The notes under the pieces are model-generated. The model was not told where the DNA came from. It searched no databases and saw only the letters and a program-made list of their open reading frames with translations. A DNA stretch of 64,000 nucleotides, from contig JADIYW010000004.1 of assembly GCA_016705125.1 (NCBI GenBank), forward strand, positions 206,444 through 270,443, in the 5' to 3' direction. Position 1 is the first letter of the stretch. Each line of letters starts with the position of its first letter. The position numbers and the translations under genes are program-made. The DNA comes from Bacteroidota bacterium. Lineage in GTDB: Bacteria > Bacteroidota > Bacteroidia > Chitinophagales > JADIYW01. Of this stretch, positions 44,460 through 52,929 are shown piece after piece.

Positions 44460-45128
44460 CTAGGTTTTATTTTTCAAAAGTCCACCAATTATAAACGCTT
44501 GTCCTACAATATAAGTACTCATAATAAGCAATCTTGCTAATCCAAAAGGAGTTACAAACTTATTAAAACCAATGGTAGCATCAGAAATTACAAATAAAGT
44601 AGCGCCAACCAATACTAATTTCCAAGAGGTGTTTGAGACAAATGAGTACCTATTCAATGCAGTGGCAAGCATGGTTAAAATACAACTGGCATAAATAATA
44701 ACTGGAATTTTTAAAACGCCCAAATTATTCCAATATAAATACAATAATCCGAATAGAAGAATAATAAATGGCCAAACCAACCAAGGGTTTTTACCTATCA
44801 GACTGATTCTATTATTGCCCATTTGTTCCTTTCGAAAAGCGAAAATATAGAAGACATGCGCTGTTAAAAATGCAGACAATCCGATTCCAAAATATATAAT
44901 GCTCTTATCTGAAAATGCAAGCACCATATCGCCTATCCACGAAAAGAAAATTGCACCACAAATATTTATACCTATTTTCATTTGTAAACCACCATTTCTA
45001 AACCAAACCAAGAAAAGCAGAGGCATAATCAGGAATTTAGAAATCAATAATCCAATGGATTGATTATCAACCAACTGAAAAATCAAAAATATGATGCCAT
45101 TAACAAAGTATAAAATCCAAAAAAGCAT
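44460..45128 (-). CDS. YhhN/TMEM86 family lysoplasmalogenase-like membrane protein
   Basis: The 222-residue protein has seven to eight membrane helices. It shows the YhhN pattern: FLIMPLLFLVWFRNG, an Asp in FFSWIGDMVLAFSDKS, FLTAHVFYIFAF and GATLFVISDATIGFNKF with a second conserved Asp. Characterised relatives cleave the vinyl-ether bond of lysoplasmalogens; activity in this organism is inferred. It lies between the DinB (17-base gap) and methyltransferase (four-base gap) genes on one strand. Confidence 0.88.
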   Translation of the reverse strand: MLFWILYFVNGIIFLIFQLVDNQSIGLLISKFLIMPLLFLVWFRNGGLQMKIGINICGAIFFSWIGDMVLAFSDKSIIYFGIGLSAFLTAHVFYIFAFRKEQMGNNRISLIGKNPWLVWPFIILLFGLLYLYWNNLGVLKIPVIIYASCILTMLATALNRYSFVSNTSWKLVLVGATLFVISDATIGFNKFVTPFGLARLLIMSTYIVGQAFIIGGLLKNKT

Positions 45129-45145
45129 ATTATAATTTAAATTTT

Positions 45146-45589
45146 TTATTTAGAAAAAAACCTTCTGTGATAATTAATTTGTCCCAAATGATATTCAAAA
45201 TGACCTAGCAAATGCAATAGCATTAACTCAGTGCTTATATTTTTATCTTGCATTAATATTGGAAAATCTACTTCCATATCGTCATCACTAAGCGATAATA
45301 AAACAGTTGAAACCATTGGAAAAATTGCTTCAATACTATCCAATAAATCTTGTTTTGGAACATCTCTTTGGGTAAACTCCAATTCACGTTGCCTTATAAA
45401 TCCATTTTTGCCAAGTACGGAGCCAATAAAATGGTTCAAATTACCAATCAAATGCAAGCAAAGTGTGCCGCCTGAATTCGTAATAGTTCCGCTAGTAAGC
45501 CACAAATCTGACTCATTTTCATAGGATATGATTTCCTCTTGTAGTTTCTTAAGATCCCGAGTAAATATTTTTAATAAAGACTTATTCAT
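45146..45589 (-). CDS. DinB-family (DUF1572-like) protein
   Basis: The 147-residue four-helix protein has the metal-ligand histidines of the DinB fold: His in LCLHLIGNLNHF (about 46-52) and the pair in LLHLLGHFEYHLGQINYHRR at the C-terminus. DinB-like proteins of this kind include thiol-dependent enzymes; the substrate is unknown. It is first of three closely spaced minus-strand genes. Confidence 0.85.
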   Translation of the reverse strand: MNKSLLKIFTRDLKKLQEEIISYENESDLWLTSGTITNSGGTLCLHLIGNLNHFIGSVLGKNGFIRQRELEFTQRDVPKQDLLDSIEAIFPMVSTVLLSLSDDDMEVDFPILMQDKNISTELMLLHLLGHFEYHLGQINYHRRFFSK

Positions 45590-45713
45590 TTGTAAATTTT
45601 TTATTTTCTCTTATTGATTATAAACATAACAAATAAAAGTAAATTAAATGGCTAAACGATAAATAATGATTTTTGAATTTAAATTTCTAATAAAACATTC
45701 CACAAAAAAAACC

Positions 45714-45721
45714 TATTTTTG
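45714..45721 (+). promoter_or_regulatory. Promoter -7 box of proC
   Basis: TATTTTTG, ending 20 bases before the ATG at 45742; no good -33 box. Confidence 0.45.
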
Positions 45722-45741
45722 AACACAAATAGTATTTATAC

Positions 45742-46545
45742 ATGAGTATTTTGATTATCGGAGGAGGCAATATGGGCAAAACATATGCTCAAAGTTTTAT
45801 AAACTCAAAATTAATTGCAAGAGAAGAATTGTTTATTTATGATAAAGACAAGTTAAAAATTGACTTAATTAATCAATTTCAACTCGGACTAGGCATTCAA
45901 GAATTAGGCGAATTTGTTAAAAATATCGATACCATTATTTTGGCCGTAAAACCTCAAGACACTAAAAATCTATTTCCAGAATTAAAGCCATTCCTTCGTC
46001 CAGATCAATTATTTTTAACCATTATGGCAGGAGTAAAAATTGCTGATATTCAATCTCAATTAGGCATTGAAAAGGTAGTAAGAGCAATGCCTAATTTACC
46101 TGCACAAATTGGAATGGGCATGACTGTTTTTTGTTCGTCGGATAAAGTACCCAAAAAAGACCTTACTTATATTCAAAATTTATTAGAAACCACAGGTCAT
46201 TCTATAATTGTTGAAAAGGAAGATATGCTAAATGGCGCAACCGCAATTTCAGGAAGTGGACCCGCTTATGTTTTTTATTTTTTAGATGCAATGATAAATT
46301 CAGCCTTAGAAATGGGTTTTTCGCCCTCAGAAGCGCATCTTTTAGTAGAACAAACATTTTTGGGCTCCGTTAATTTGATCAAAAGAAATAACCTGAATTG
46401 TAATCAATGGATTGAAAAAGTGGCATCTCGTGGTGGAACGACGGAAGCTGCTTTAAAAGTATTTGACCAAAACAAAGTAAAAGAAGGCATAAAAAAAGGT
46501 CTAGAAACGGCACTTAATAGAGCTAGAGAGTTGAATGAGGAATAG
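45742..46545 (+). CDS. proC: Pyrroline-5-carboxylate reductase
   Basis: The 267-residue enzyme reduces 1-pyrroline-5-carboxylate to proline. The Rossmann motif IIGGGNMGKTYAQSF is at the N-terminus. AVKPQD follows, then the substrate-binding block VVRAMPNLPAQIGMG, and the C-terminal signature ATAISGSGPAYVFYFLDAM with VASRGGTTEAAL. Length is normal. It stands alone, followed by a repeat tract. Confidence 0.95.
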   Translation: MSILIIGGGNMGKTYAQSFINSKLIAREELFIYDKDKLKIDLINQFQLGLGIQELGEFVKNIDTIILAVKPQDTKNLFPELKPFLRPDQLFLTIMAGVKIADIQSQLGIEKVVRAMPNLPAQIGMGMTVFCSSDKVPKKDLTYIQNLLETTGHSIIVEKEDMLNGATAISGSGPAYVFYFLDAMINSALEMGFSPSEAHLLVEQTFLGSVNLIKRNNLNCNQWIEKVASRGGTTEAALKVFDQNKVKEGIKKGLETALNRARELNEE

Positions 46546-46550
46546 AATTA

Positions 46551-46738
46551 ATTGTGAATGATTAATGTTGAATGTTTAATGCTTAATGTTTAATGTTTAA
46601 TGAACACGAATAACTTATAAACTCAATAACAAATAACCTAATAACTCAATAACTTATCAGTGGACTGTTGACCGTCGACTGTGGACTTTCCCCCTTAAGC
46701 TTTCCCAAAGTGGACTGTAGACTCTCCCCAAATACAAT
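46551..46738. repeat. Composite intergenic repeat tract
   Basis: In order: AATGTTGAATGTTTAATGCT-type phrases (46561-46603), AACACGAATAACTT and AATAACCTAATAACTC phrases (46602-46655), GTGGACTGTTGACCGTCGAC (46659-46690) and a second TGGACTGTAGACTCTCCCC (46708-46738). The order matches the tract at 19025-19215. The upstream end of the open frame before the STAS gene runs through this tract and is not coding. Confidence 0.7.
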
Positions 46739-46817
46739 TCTTTCATATTTATCGTTAATTATACCAAAAAATCCAAAAAGCATTCCTATTTTTGAGCAAA
46801 TTAATTTTGAAGTTATT

Positions 46818-47186
46818 ATGAAATACTCAGTTGATAAAAATGATAATATTGCAGTCTTTGAATTGCAAGAAGAGCGGCTTAACTCAGCCAATTCGCCAGA
46901 TTTAAAATCTGAATTATTGGTTCTAAATGCTGAAGGATATAAAAATTTGATTTTGAATCTTGAGGAAGTTAAATATATAGACTCTTCTGGATTAAGTGCA
47001 ATAATTGTTGGAAACAGAATTTGCAAAGAAGCCGATGGTACTTTTGTGGTTTGTGGACTTCAAGATGCAGTAAAAAAACTTTTAGAAATATCGCAGTTGA
47101 CCAGTATTTTAAATATTGTTCCCACCGTTGATGAATCGCAAGATTATATCAAGATGGAAGAATTAGAGCGCGAACTCAAAGGCTAA
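46818..47186 (+). CDS. STAS-domain anti-sigma factor antagonist
   Basis: The start is the ATG at 46818; the frame upstream to 46668 is repeat DNA. The 122-residue single STAS domain has NILNLEEVKYIDSSGLSAIIVGNRI-like signature, with the phosphorylatable Ser in YIDSSGLSA, and the family's VCGLQDAVKKLLEISQL at the end. Such proteins release sigma factors or other partners from anti-sigma kinases in partner-switching. No RsbW-type kinase is encoded nearby, so its partner lies elsewhere. It is followed after two bases by rnz. Confidence 0.88.
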   Translation: MKYSVDKNDNIAVFELQEERLNSANSPDLKSELLVLNAEGYKNLILNLEEVKYIDSSGLSAIIVGNRICKEADGTFVVCGLQDAVKKLLEISQLTSILNIVPTVDESQDYIKMEELERELKG

Positions 47187-47188
47187 TA

Positions 47189-48112
47189 TTGAATTTCGAA
47201 GTAAAAATATTGGGTTGCAATTCTGCTATTGCACAGCATGGTAGGCATCCTACTGCTCAAGTATTTACTATAAACGAAAAACCTTTTCTGATTGATTGTG
47301 GCGAAGGAACACAAATGAGAATGACAGATTTTAAAGTAAAGCGCTTTAAAATAGATCAAATATTTATTAGCCATCTTCATGGCGACCATTACTACGGGTT
47401 AGTAGGATTAATTACTACTTTCAATTTATTAGGGCGAACCAATAAACTAACTATTTTTAGCCCAACACCATTAAAACAAATTATTGATTTACAGCTTCTT
47501 GCAGGCGGAGCCACGCTCAATTATCCATTAGAATTTATAGCCACACAAGCTAACGAAATAGAATTAATTTATGAAAATGATTTCCTAAGCGTGCACTCTT
47601 TCCCACTTAAACACCGAGTGCCAACGACAGGTTTTCTCTTTAAAGAAAAAAATAAATTAAGAAAAATAAATGGTGAAGCCATAAAACCATTTAGTTTGGA
47701 TAGCAATATGTTTCAAAACCTAAGAGAAGGAAATGACATTATTGACAAATTAGGTAATATCGTTAAATACGAAAATGTAACCTACCCTCCTTCGCCACCT
47801 CGTTCTTATGCCTATTGTAGCGACACAGCCTATTTTCCCGAAATAATTCCACATATTCAAGGTGTAGATTTGCTTTACCACGAAACTACTTTTATGGCAG
47901 ATGCGGAAAAAAGAGCGATAGAAACCATGCACAGCACTACTATCAATGCCGCAAATATTGCCAATCAAGCGAATGTAAAACGCATGATTATTGGTCATTT
48001 TTCAAGTAAATACATCCAGCTCAATGATTTATTAAATGAAACACGCAGTCATTTTGCAAATGCTAATTTGGCTGTCGAAGGCGAAACATTTAGGGTTGAA
48101 CGACAAAATTAA
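47189..48112 (+). CDS. rnz: Ribonuclease Z
   Basis: The 307-residue metallo-beta-lactamase-fold nuclease (tRNase Z) has LGCNSAIAQHGRHPTAQ, LIDCGEGTQMRM, the zinc motif ISHLHGDHYYG (about 60-70), LKHRVPTTGF and YCSDTAYFPE, and HFSSKY near the end. It trims tRNA 3' ends. The start is a TTG at 47189, two bases after the STAS stop; the next in-frame ATG would cut into the conserved core. Confidence 0.93.
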   Translation: MNFEVKILGCNSAIAQHGRHPTAQVFTINEKPFLIDCGEGTQMRMTDFKVKRFKIDQIFISHLHGDHYYGLVGLITTFNLLGRTNKLTIFSPTPLKQIIDLQLLAGGATLNYPLEFIATQANEIELIYENDFLSVHSFPLKHRVPTTGFLFKEKNKLRKINGEAIKPFSLDSNMFQNLREGNDIIDKLGNIVKYENVTYPPSPPRSYAYCSDTAYFPEIIPHIQGVDLLYHETTFMADAEKRAIETMHSTTINAANIANQANVKRMIIGHFSSKYIQLNDLLNETRSHFANANLAVEGETFRVERQN

Positions 48113-48726
48113 CCCAAAACCCCAGTTTTTAAACCACTTGATTTTAGATAGTCCAAAATTTTAGGTAAAATATACCTCAATTTATTAGCAGCCTTTTCTG
48201 AATCATGCAATACCATTATGGAGCCACTTTTTAATTGAGAAAGCGCATTTTTCAAACACTTTTCATTCGTTATCGTGTCATCAAAATCGCCAGGCATAAT
48301 ATTCCAAAAAATTATTTTGTTTTCTTTTTTAAGCTTTAAAAATTGTGAAATAGTAATTTTACCATAAGGCGGTCTAAATAAATTTGACTGTAAAATAGAT
48401 TTTCCCTTTTCTACATTTTCAATATACGTTTTATCAATTGTTCGCCATCCATTTATATGCTCATAACCATGATTTCCTATGGCATGTCCATTTTCTACAA
48501 TTTTACAAAGTAAATCAGGCATTTTTTCTGCATTTTTTCCCAAACAAAAAAAAGTTGCTTTTGCATTATAGGATTCTAAAATAGTCAATACATCATCTGT
48601 AATGCCAGTATTTGGACCATCATCGAAAGTAAGATAAACGATATTTTCTTCCTTTTTGCTAAATATAGCACCAGGAAAAAACCATCTTTGCCACTTGGGA
48701 ATATTGATTAAATACATATAACACAA
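48109..48726 (-). CDS. Polysaccharide deacetylase family protein (NodB domain)
   Basis: The 205-residue protein has YLTFDDGPNTGITDDVL (catalytic Asp and metal Asp), ATFFCLGKNAEKMP, the metal-binding His pair in HAIGNHGYEHINGW, and FRPPYGKIT. Members deacetylate chitin-like, peptidoglycan or other N-acetylated glycans. The hydrophobic start (MCYMYLINIPKWQRWFFPGA) is not a clear signal. It converges on rnz with a four-base overlap and is divergent from gltX. Confidence 0.88.
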   Translation of the reverse strand: MCYMYLINIPKWQRWFFPGAIFSKKEENIVYLTFDDGPNTGITDDVLTILESYNAKATFFCLGKNAEKMPDLLCKIVENGHAIGNHGYEHINGWRTIDKTYIENVEKGKSILQSNLFRPPYGKITISQFLKLKKENKIIFWNIMPGDFDDTITNEKCLKNALSQLKSGSIMVLHDSEKAANKLRYILPKILDYLKSSGLKTGVLG

Positions 48727-48754
48727 ATACGATAATAGAAACAGTAAAATTAGT

Positions 48755-48762
48755 TATTTTTG
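48755..48762 (+). promoter_or_regulatory. Promoter -7 box of gltX
   Basis: TATTTTTG, ending 19 bases before the ATG at 48782; no clear -33 box. Confidence 0.45.
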
Positions 48763-48781
48763 CGACATTGAAAATTAATTT

Positions 48782-50314
48782 ATGATACGACCGGTAAGAG
48801 TACGATTTGCACCTAGTCCAACAGGCCCTTTACACTTAGGTGGTGTAAGAACGGCGCTATATAATTATTTATTTGCCAAAAAAATGAATGGGAAATTCAT
48901 TCTTCGAATTGAAGATACAGATCAAAACAGATTTGTGCCAGGTGCCGAAAAATATATAATGGATGCTTTGAATTGGGCAGGTTTAACTTTGGATGAAGGT
49001 ATTGAACAAGGCGGAAAATATGGTCCCTATCGTCAATCTGATAGAAAGCAATTGTACAAGCAATATGCTGATCAATTGGTAGAATCGGGTCATGCCTATA
49101 TTGCATTTGACAGCAAAGAGGAAATTGAAGCAATGAAAACCGCATTTGCTAGCCCAGAAAATCCATCGCCAAGTTATAATTTTGAAACAAGGCTAAAAAT
49201 GAAAAACACAATCGCGTTGGATAAGCATTCAATTGAAGAATTACAAAAAAACAATACACCATTTGTAATCAGGATAAAAGTGCCTAAAAATGAAGAGATT
49301 AGATTTGAAGACGAAATAAGAGGCACCGTTATTTTTAATAGTTCACAACTCGATGATAAAGTGATTTTTAAATCTGATGGAATGCCAACTTACCATTTGG
49401 CTAATATTGTGGACGACTATTTGATGGAAATATCTCATGTAATTAGAGGAGAAGAATGGTTGCCATCTACTCCTATCCACGTTTTATTGTACCAATATTT
49501 AGGTTGGGCCGATAAGATGCCACAATTTGCCCATCTACCGCTTATCTTAAAGCCTGATGGAAATGGAAAATTGAGCAAAAGAGATGGTGATAGATTAGGA
49601 TTTCCTGTTTTTCCTTTAAATTGGGAAAACCCAGAAACAAATGAACATTCAGAAGGATTTAGAGAAAGAGGTTTTCTGCCAGAGGCTTTTACAAATATGC
49701 TTGCTTTTTTGGGTTGGAACTCAGGCACAGAGCAAGAAATTTTTTCCCTTAACGAATTAGTTGATGCATTTTCAATTGAAAAAATAAGCCATTCAGGTGC
49801 TAAATTCAATTTTGAAAAAGCATTATGGTTTAACGAACAATACATTAAAAAATTATCAGATTCCCATTTTTTAGACTTGTTAAAAGTGGAGTTAAGCAAA
49901 ACTTTCCCGCAGAAACAATTTACGGATGATTATGTATTGAAAGCTGGAAATTTGATAAAAGAAAGAATTGTTTTCGTAAAAGATATCACTGAAAAATCAA
50001 AATATCTTTTTGAAAATCCAAACTACGGTAACGATATTTTGCAAAAAATTAGTCCAACTATTACAAATGTATTTTCTGAGAAATTATTATCACACATTGG
50101 CAATTTGCCATTTAATTCAGCACAAGAATTAGAATCAAATCTAAAGCAATTTGCAGAAAATGAGCAAGTTAAAATAGGTGATTTTATGAAATTCATGCGT
50201 ATTTGTATTGTTGGCGAATTGTCTGGCCCTACGGTACCTGATTTAATGATTTTGCTAGGAAAAGAAACCGTGTGTAATAGAATTACAAATTGCAGCAACA
50301 GTATTACTCAATAA
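48782..50314 (+). CDS. gltX: Glutamyl-tRNA synthetase
   Basis: The 510-residue class I synthetase has the HIGH box in FAPSPTGPLHLGGVRTALYN (about 8-27), RIEDTDQNRF and the KMSKS motif as KLSKRDGDRLGFPV (about 262), with a C-terminal anticodon-binding part. It charges tRNA-Glu; presence of glnS next door suggests a discriminating enzyme. It lies 19 bases upstream of glnS, a likely two- or three-gene operon. Confidence 0.96.
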   Translation: MIRPVRVRFAPSPTGPLHLGGVRTALYNYLFAKKMNGKFILRIEDTDQNRFVPGAEKYIMDALNWAGLTLDEGIEQGGKYGPYRQSDRKQLYKQYADQLVESGHAYIAFDSKEEIEAMKTAFASPENPSPSYNFETRLKMKNTIALDKHSIEELQKNNTPFVIRIKVPKNEEIRFEDEIRGTVIFNSSQLDDKVIFKSDGMPTYHLANIVDDYLMEISHVIRGEEWLPSTPIHVLLYQYLGWADKMPQFAHLPLILKPDGNGKLSKRDGDRLGFPVFPLNWENPETNEHSEGFRERGFLPEAFTNMLAFLGWNSGTEQEIFSLNELVDAFSIEKISHSGAKFNFEKALWFNEQYIKKLSDSHFLDLLKVELSKTFPQKQFTDDYVLKAGNLIKERIVFVKDITEKSKYLFENPNYGNDILQKISPTITNVFSEKLLSHIGNLPFNSAQELESNLKQFAENEQVKIGDFMKFMRICIVGELSGPTVPDLMILLGKETVCNRITNCSNSITQ

Positions 50315-50333
50315 TATAAAACAAAAACGAATA

Positions 50334-51989
50334 ATGGAAGAGCACAAATCAATCAATTTTATTGAGGAAATTGTTGAGCAAGATTTAAAAGATGGGAAAT
50401 ACAAATCAATAATCACCCGTTTTCCACCAGAGCCGAATGGGTTTTTACATATAGGTCACGCAAAATCTATTTGTTTTAATTTCGGTTTAGCAATTAAATA
50501 TAATGGAAAATGCAATCTTCGTTTTGATGATACAAACCCGGAAACCGAGAAAACGGATTATGTAAATTCTATTAAAACAGATATTCAATGGCTTGGTTTT
50601 AATTGGGATGCCGAATATTATGCAAGTGATTATTTCGACCAATTATACAATTTTGCAATAAAGCTTATCGAAAAAGACTTGGCTTATGTGGACGATAGCA
50701 CAAGTGAGGAAATAGCGAATTTGAAGGGCACGCCAACCTCAGTTGGGTCTGATAGCCCATTCAGAAATAGAGCTATAGCTGAAAATCTTGAACTTTTTAA
50801 AGATATGAAGGCGGGCAAATATCCTGATGGCTCTAAGGTTTTGAGGGCCAAAATTGATATGAAACATCATAATATGCTAATGCGAGATCCAATTATTTAT
50901 AGAATAAAACATGCTCACCATCATAGAACTGAAAACAAATGGTGCATTTATCCTATGTATGATTTTGCGCATGGGCAAAGCGATAGCATCGAACAGATAA
51001 CGCACAGTATTTGTACTTTAGAATTTGTTCCACATAGAGAATTATACGATTGGTTTATTCAACAATTGGATATTTTTCCATCTAAGCAATATGAATTTGC
51101 CAGAGGAAATATGAGCTATGCCATTACCTCGAAACGAAATTTGTTGAAATTGGTAAATGAAAAGGTAGTATCTGGTTGGGACGACCCTCGAATGCCAACT
51201 ATAAGTGGACTAAGAAGAAGAGGATTTACACCGCAAAGTATCCGTTTATTTTGGGAAAAAGTGGGTATCCAAAAACGTGAAAACCTAATAGATGTGGGCC
51301 TTTTAGAATTTTGTGTGAGAGAAGAATTAAACAAAATTAGCCTAAGAAGAATGGCCGTTTTAGATCCTATTAAATTAGTCATTACAAATTATCCAGCCGA
51401 TAAAACCGAAAACTTAAGTGCCGAAAATAATCCAGAAGATGAAAATGGTGGCCATCGCTCTTTAGCATTTGGAAAAGAATTATGGATTGAAAGGGATGAT
51501 TTTATGGAAAACCCTAGTCCTAAATATTTTAGACTTGGCGTGGGTCTTTCTGTGCGATTAAAGCATGCCTACATAATCACATGTACCAATTTTGACAAGG
51601 ATGAAAATGGAAATATCACCGCTGTTTATTGTACTTATAACCCAGATACCAAAAGTGGGCAAGACCAAACAGGTATAAAAGTAAAAGGCACAATTCATTG
51701 GGTGGATGTAAAAACAGCCAATACTGCCGAAGTGCATTTGTATGATCGTTTATTTACTGTCGAAAATCCTGGCATGGAAGAGGGTGATATATTGGAGTAT
51801 ATAAACAATGACTCTTTAAAAATTATTAAAAATGCGATGATAGAGCCTAGTTTATCAGAAGCAAGAAAAGAAGATTATTTCCAATTTGTAAGAATGGGCT
51901 ATTTTTGTTTGGATACTGAAAGCAGTGCTGATAAAATAAAATTCAATAGAACAGTAACCTTAAAAGATAATTGGGCGAAAAAAAAATAA
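50334..51989 (+). CDS. glnS: Glutaminyl-tRNA synthetase
   Basis: The 551-residue enzyme has the HIGH box in RFPPEPNGFLHIGHAKSICF (about 27-46), NLRFDDTNPETEKTDYV, YPMYDFAHGQSDSIEQITHS and the KMSKS-like segment YAITSKRNLLKLV, then the two beta-barrel anticodon domains. It charges tRNA-Gln directly, so the amidotransferase route is not required. A 59-codon gene follows after four bases. Confidence 0.96.
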   Translation: MEEHKSINFIEEIVEQDLKDGKYKSIITRFPPEPNGFLHIGHAKSICFNFGLAIKYNGKCNLRFDDTNPETEKTDYVNSIKTDIQWLGFNWDAEYYASDYFDQLYNFAIKLIEKDLAYVDDSTSEEIANLKGTPTSVGSDSPFRNRAIAENLELFKDMKAGKYPDGSKVLRAKIDMKHHNMLMRDPIIYRIKHAHHHRTENKWCIYPMYDFAHGQSDSIEQITHSICTLEFVPHRELYDWFIQQLDIFPSKQYEFARGNMSYAITSKRNLLKLVNEKVVSGWDDPRMPTISGLRRRGFTPQSIRLFWEKVGIQKRENLIDVGLLEFCVREELNKISLRRMAVLDPIKLVITNYPADKTENLSAENNPEDENGGHRSLAFGKELWIERDDFMENPSPKYFRLGVGLSVRLKHAYIITCTNFDKDENGNITAVYCTYNPDTKSGQDQTGIKVKGTIHWVDVKTANTAEVHLYDRLFTVENPGMEEGDILEYINNDSLKIIKNAMIEPSLSEARKEDYFQFVRMGYFCLDTESSADKIKFNRTVTLKDNWAKKK

Positions 51990-51993
51990 AATA

Positions 51994-52173
51994 ATGGCGA
52001 AAAAAATTAAAAAAGAAATTCCTCAAATAAATAAAGAATTAGAAGGCTTTTCTATCGACATAAATGAATTTGGCGAAATAATTACCAATTACAAAATTGA
52101 TAAGTTAAATGATTTTCTAAATGAAAATGTAGAAGATAGAAAATTGGAAGAAGGGAAAAAGAATACTAAATAA
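51994..52173 (+). CDS. Small conserved-looking lysine/glutamate-rich protein downstream of glnS
   Basis: A 59-codon frame from ATG 51994 to TAA 52173 begins four bases after the glnS stop. It reads MAKKIKKEIPQINKELEGF, then IDINEFGEIITNYKIDKL and NDFLNENVEDRKLE. The charged composition and the ELEGF-x-I-x-I-N-x-FGEI pattern look like a real small protein rather than chance. From memory, similar short proteins follow glnS in other Bacteroidota, but I cannot check this here. Function is unknown. It ends five bases before a convergent methyltransferase gene. Confidence 0.65.
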   Translation: MAKKIKKEIPQINKELEGFSIDINEFGEIITNYKIDKLNDFLNENVEDRKLEEGKKNTK

Positions 52174-52178
52174 TTATT

Positions 52179-52889
52179 TTACAAATAAAAATCCTTTGTT
52201 AATACTATATACTCCTTTGTATAATGTCCATTTTTTGCTAAAATAAATAAATCATCTACTTCAAAAGGTAAATTTTCCCTTGAAAATTCTAAAGCAACAC
52301 GTTTTGGATTCATTCCATTTATTTCTGTTTCTTTTGGGTAAATATTTAATCGTCGATGTACATTCCAACCTATTTCCATGGCATTTATAATGCAAATTTG
52401 CGCTTCTTCAAAAGGATATATTAGTCCAATTTTTGTTTTATCAGAAGAAATTTTATTTACACAATTCCAAAATTCAATAATTGGTAAAGCGCTATTATGA
52501 CGGGCAATACCTAAATTACGGTGCTTTGATGCTTCTCCAGATGAAAAATAGGGCGGATTAGAGATAATATAATCAAATTTTAAATTTGAAGTATTTGAAA
52601 TTTGTATAAAATGCTCATTTACAACCTTTAATCTATCAGAAAAAGGAGCATTTTGAAAATTTGAAAATGATAAATCCGCAGCATCTTTTTGCAAATCAAT
52701 TCCTAAAACATTTGCTTTAATCTCCTTTTGTGCCGCCATTAAACTCAATAATCCTGTACCGCACCCAACATCTAATATATTGCTTGCCTTTTCAAAATTT
52801 ACCCACGAACCCAATATTATTGAATCGGTACCTATTTTAAAAACGCTATCATTTTGGATTATTTTAAACTGCTTAAATAGAAATTCCAA
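52179..52889 (-). CDS. tRNA1(Val) adenine-N6-methyltransferase (TrmN6-like)
   Basis: The protein has FLFKQFKIIQNDSVFKIGTD at its start, the typical TrmN6 opening, then the SAM loop ILDVGCGTGLLSLMAAQ and the N6-adenine catalytic motif SNPPYF. An ATG at 52949 would add 20 residues and overlap the beta-helix gene by 20 bases. I prefer a TTG at 52889 (protein MEFLFKQF...). It aligns with the family start, and a TACTTTTG -7 box (52901-52908) lies just upstream, which would leave the ATG outside the transcript. The product methylates adenine 37 of tRNA-Val in E. coli. It may also be read through from the upstream gene. Confidence 0.85.
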   Translation of the reverse strand: MEFLFKQFKIIQNDSVFKIGTDSIILGSWVNFEKASNILDVGCGTGLLSLMAAQKEIKANVLGIDLQKDAADLSFSNFQNAPFSDRLKVVNEHFIQISNTSNLKFDYIISNPPYFSSGEASKHRNLGIARHNSALPIIEFWNCVNKISSDKTKIGLIYPFEEAQICIINAMEIGWNVHRRLNIYPKETEINGMNPKRVALEFSRENLPFEVDDLFILAKNGHYTKEYIVLTKDFYL

Positions 52890-52929
52890 TCTTTTTTTTG
52901 CAAAAGTAAAGTATTTCCAATCAAAACTT

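Noticed and set aside
46668..46817. 50-residue N-terminal extension of the STAS protein
   Set aside because: The DNA is the dispersed GTGGACTGT repeat; the STAS domain starts normally at 46818.
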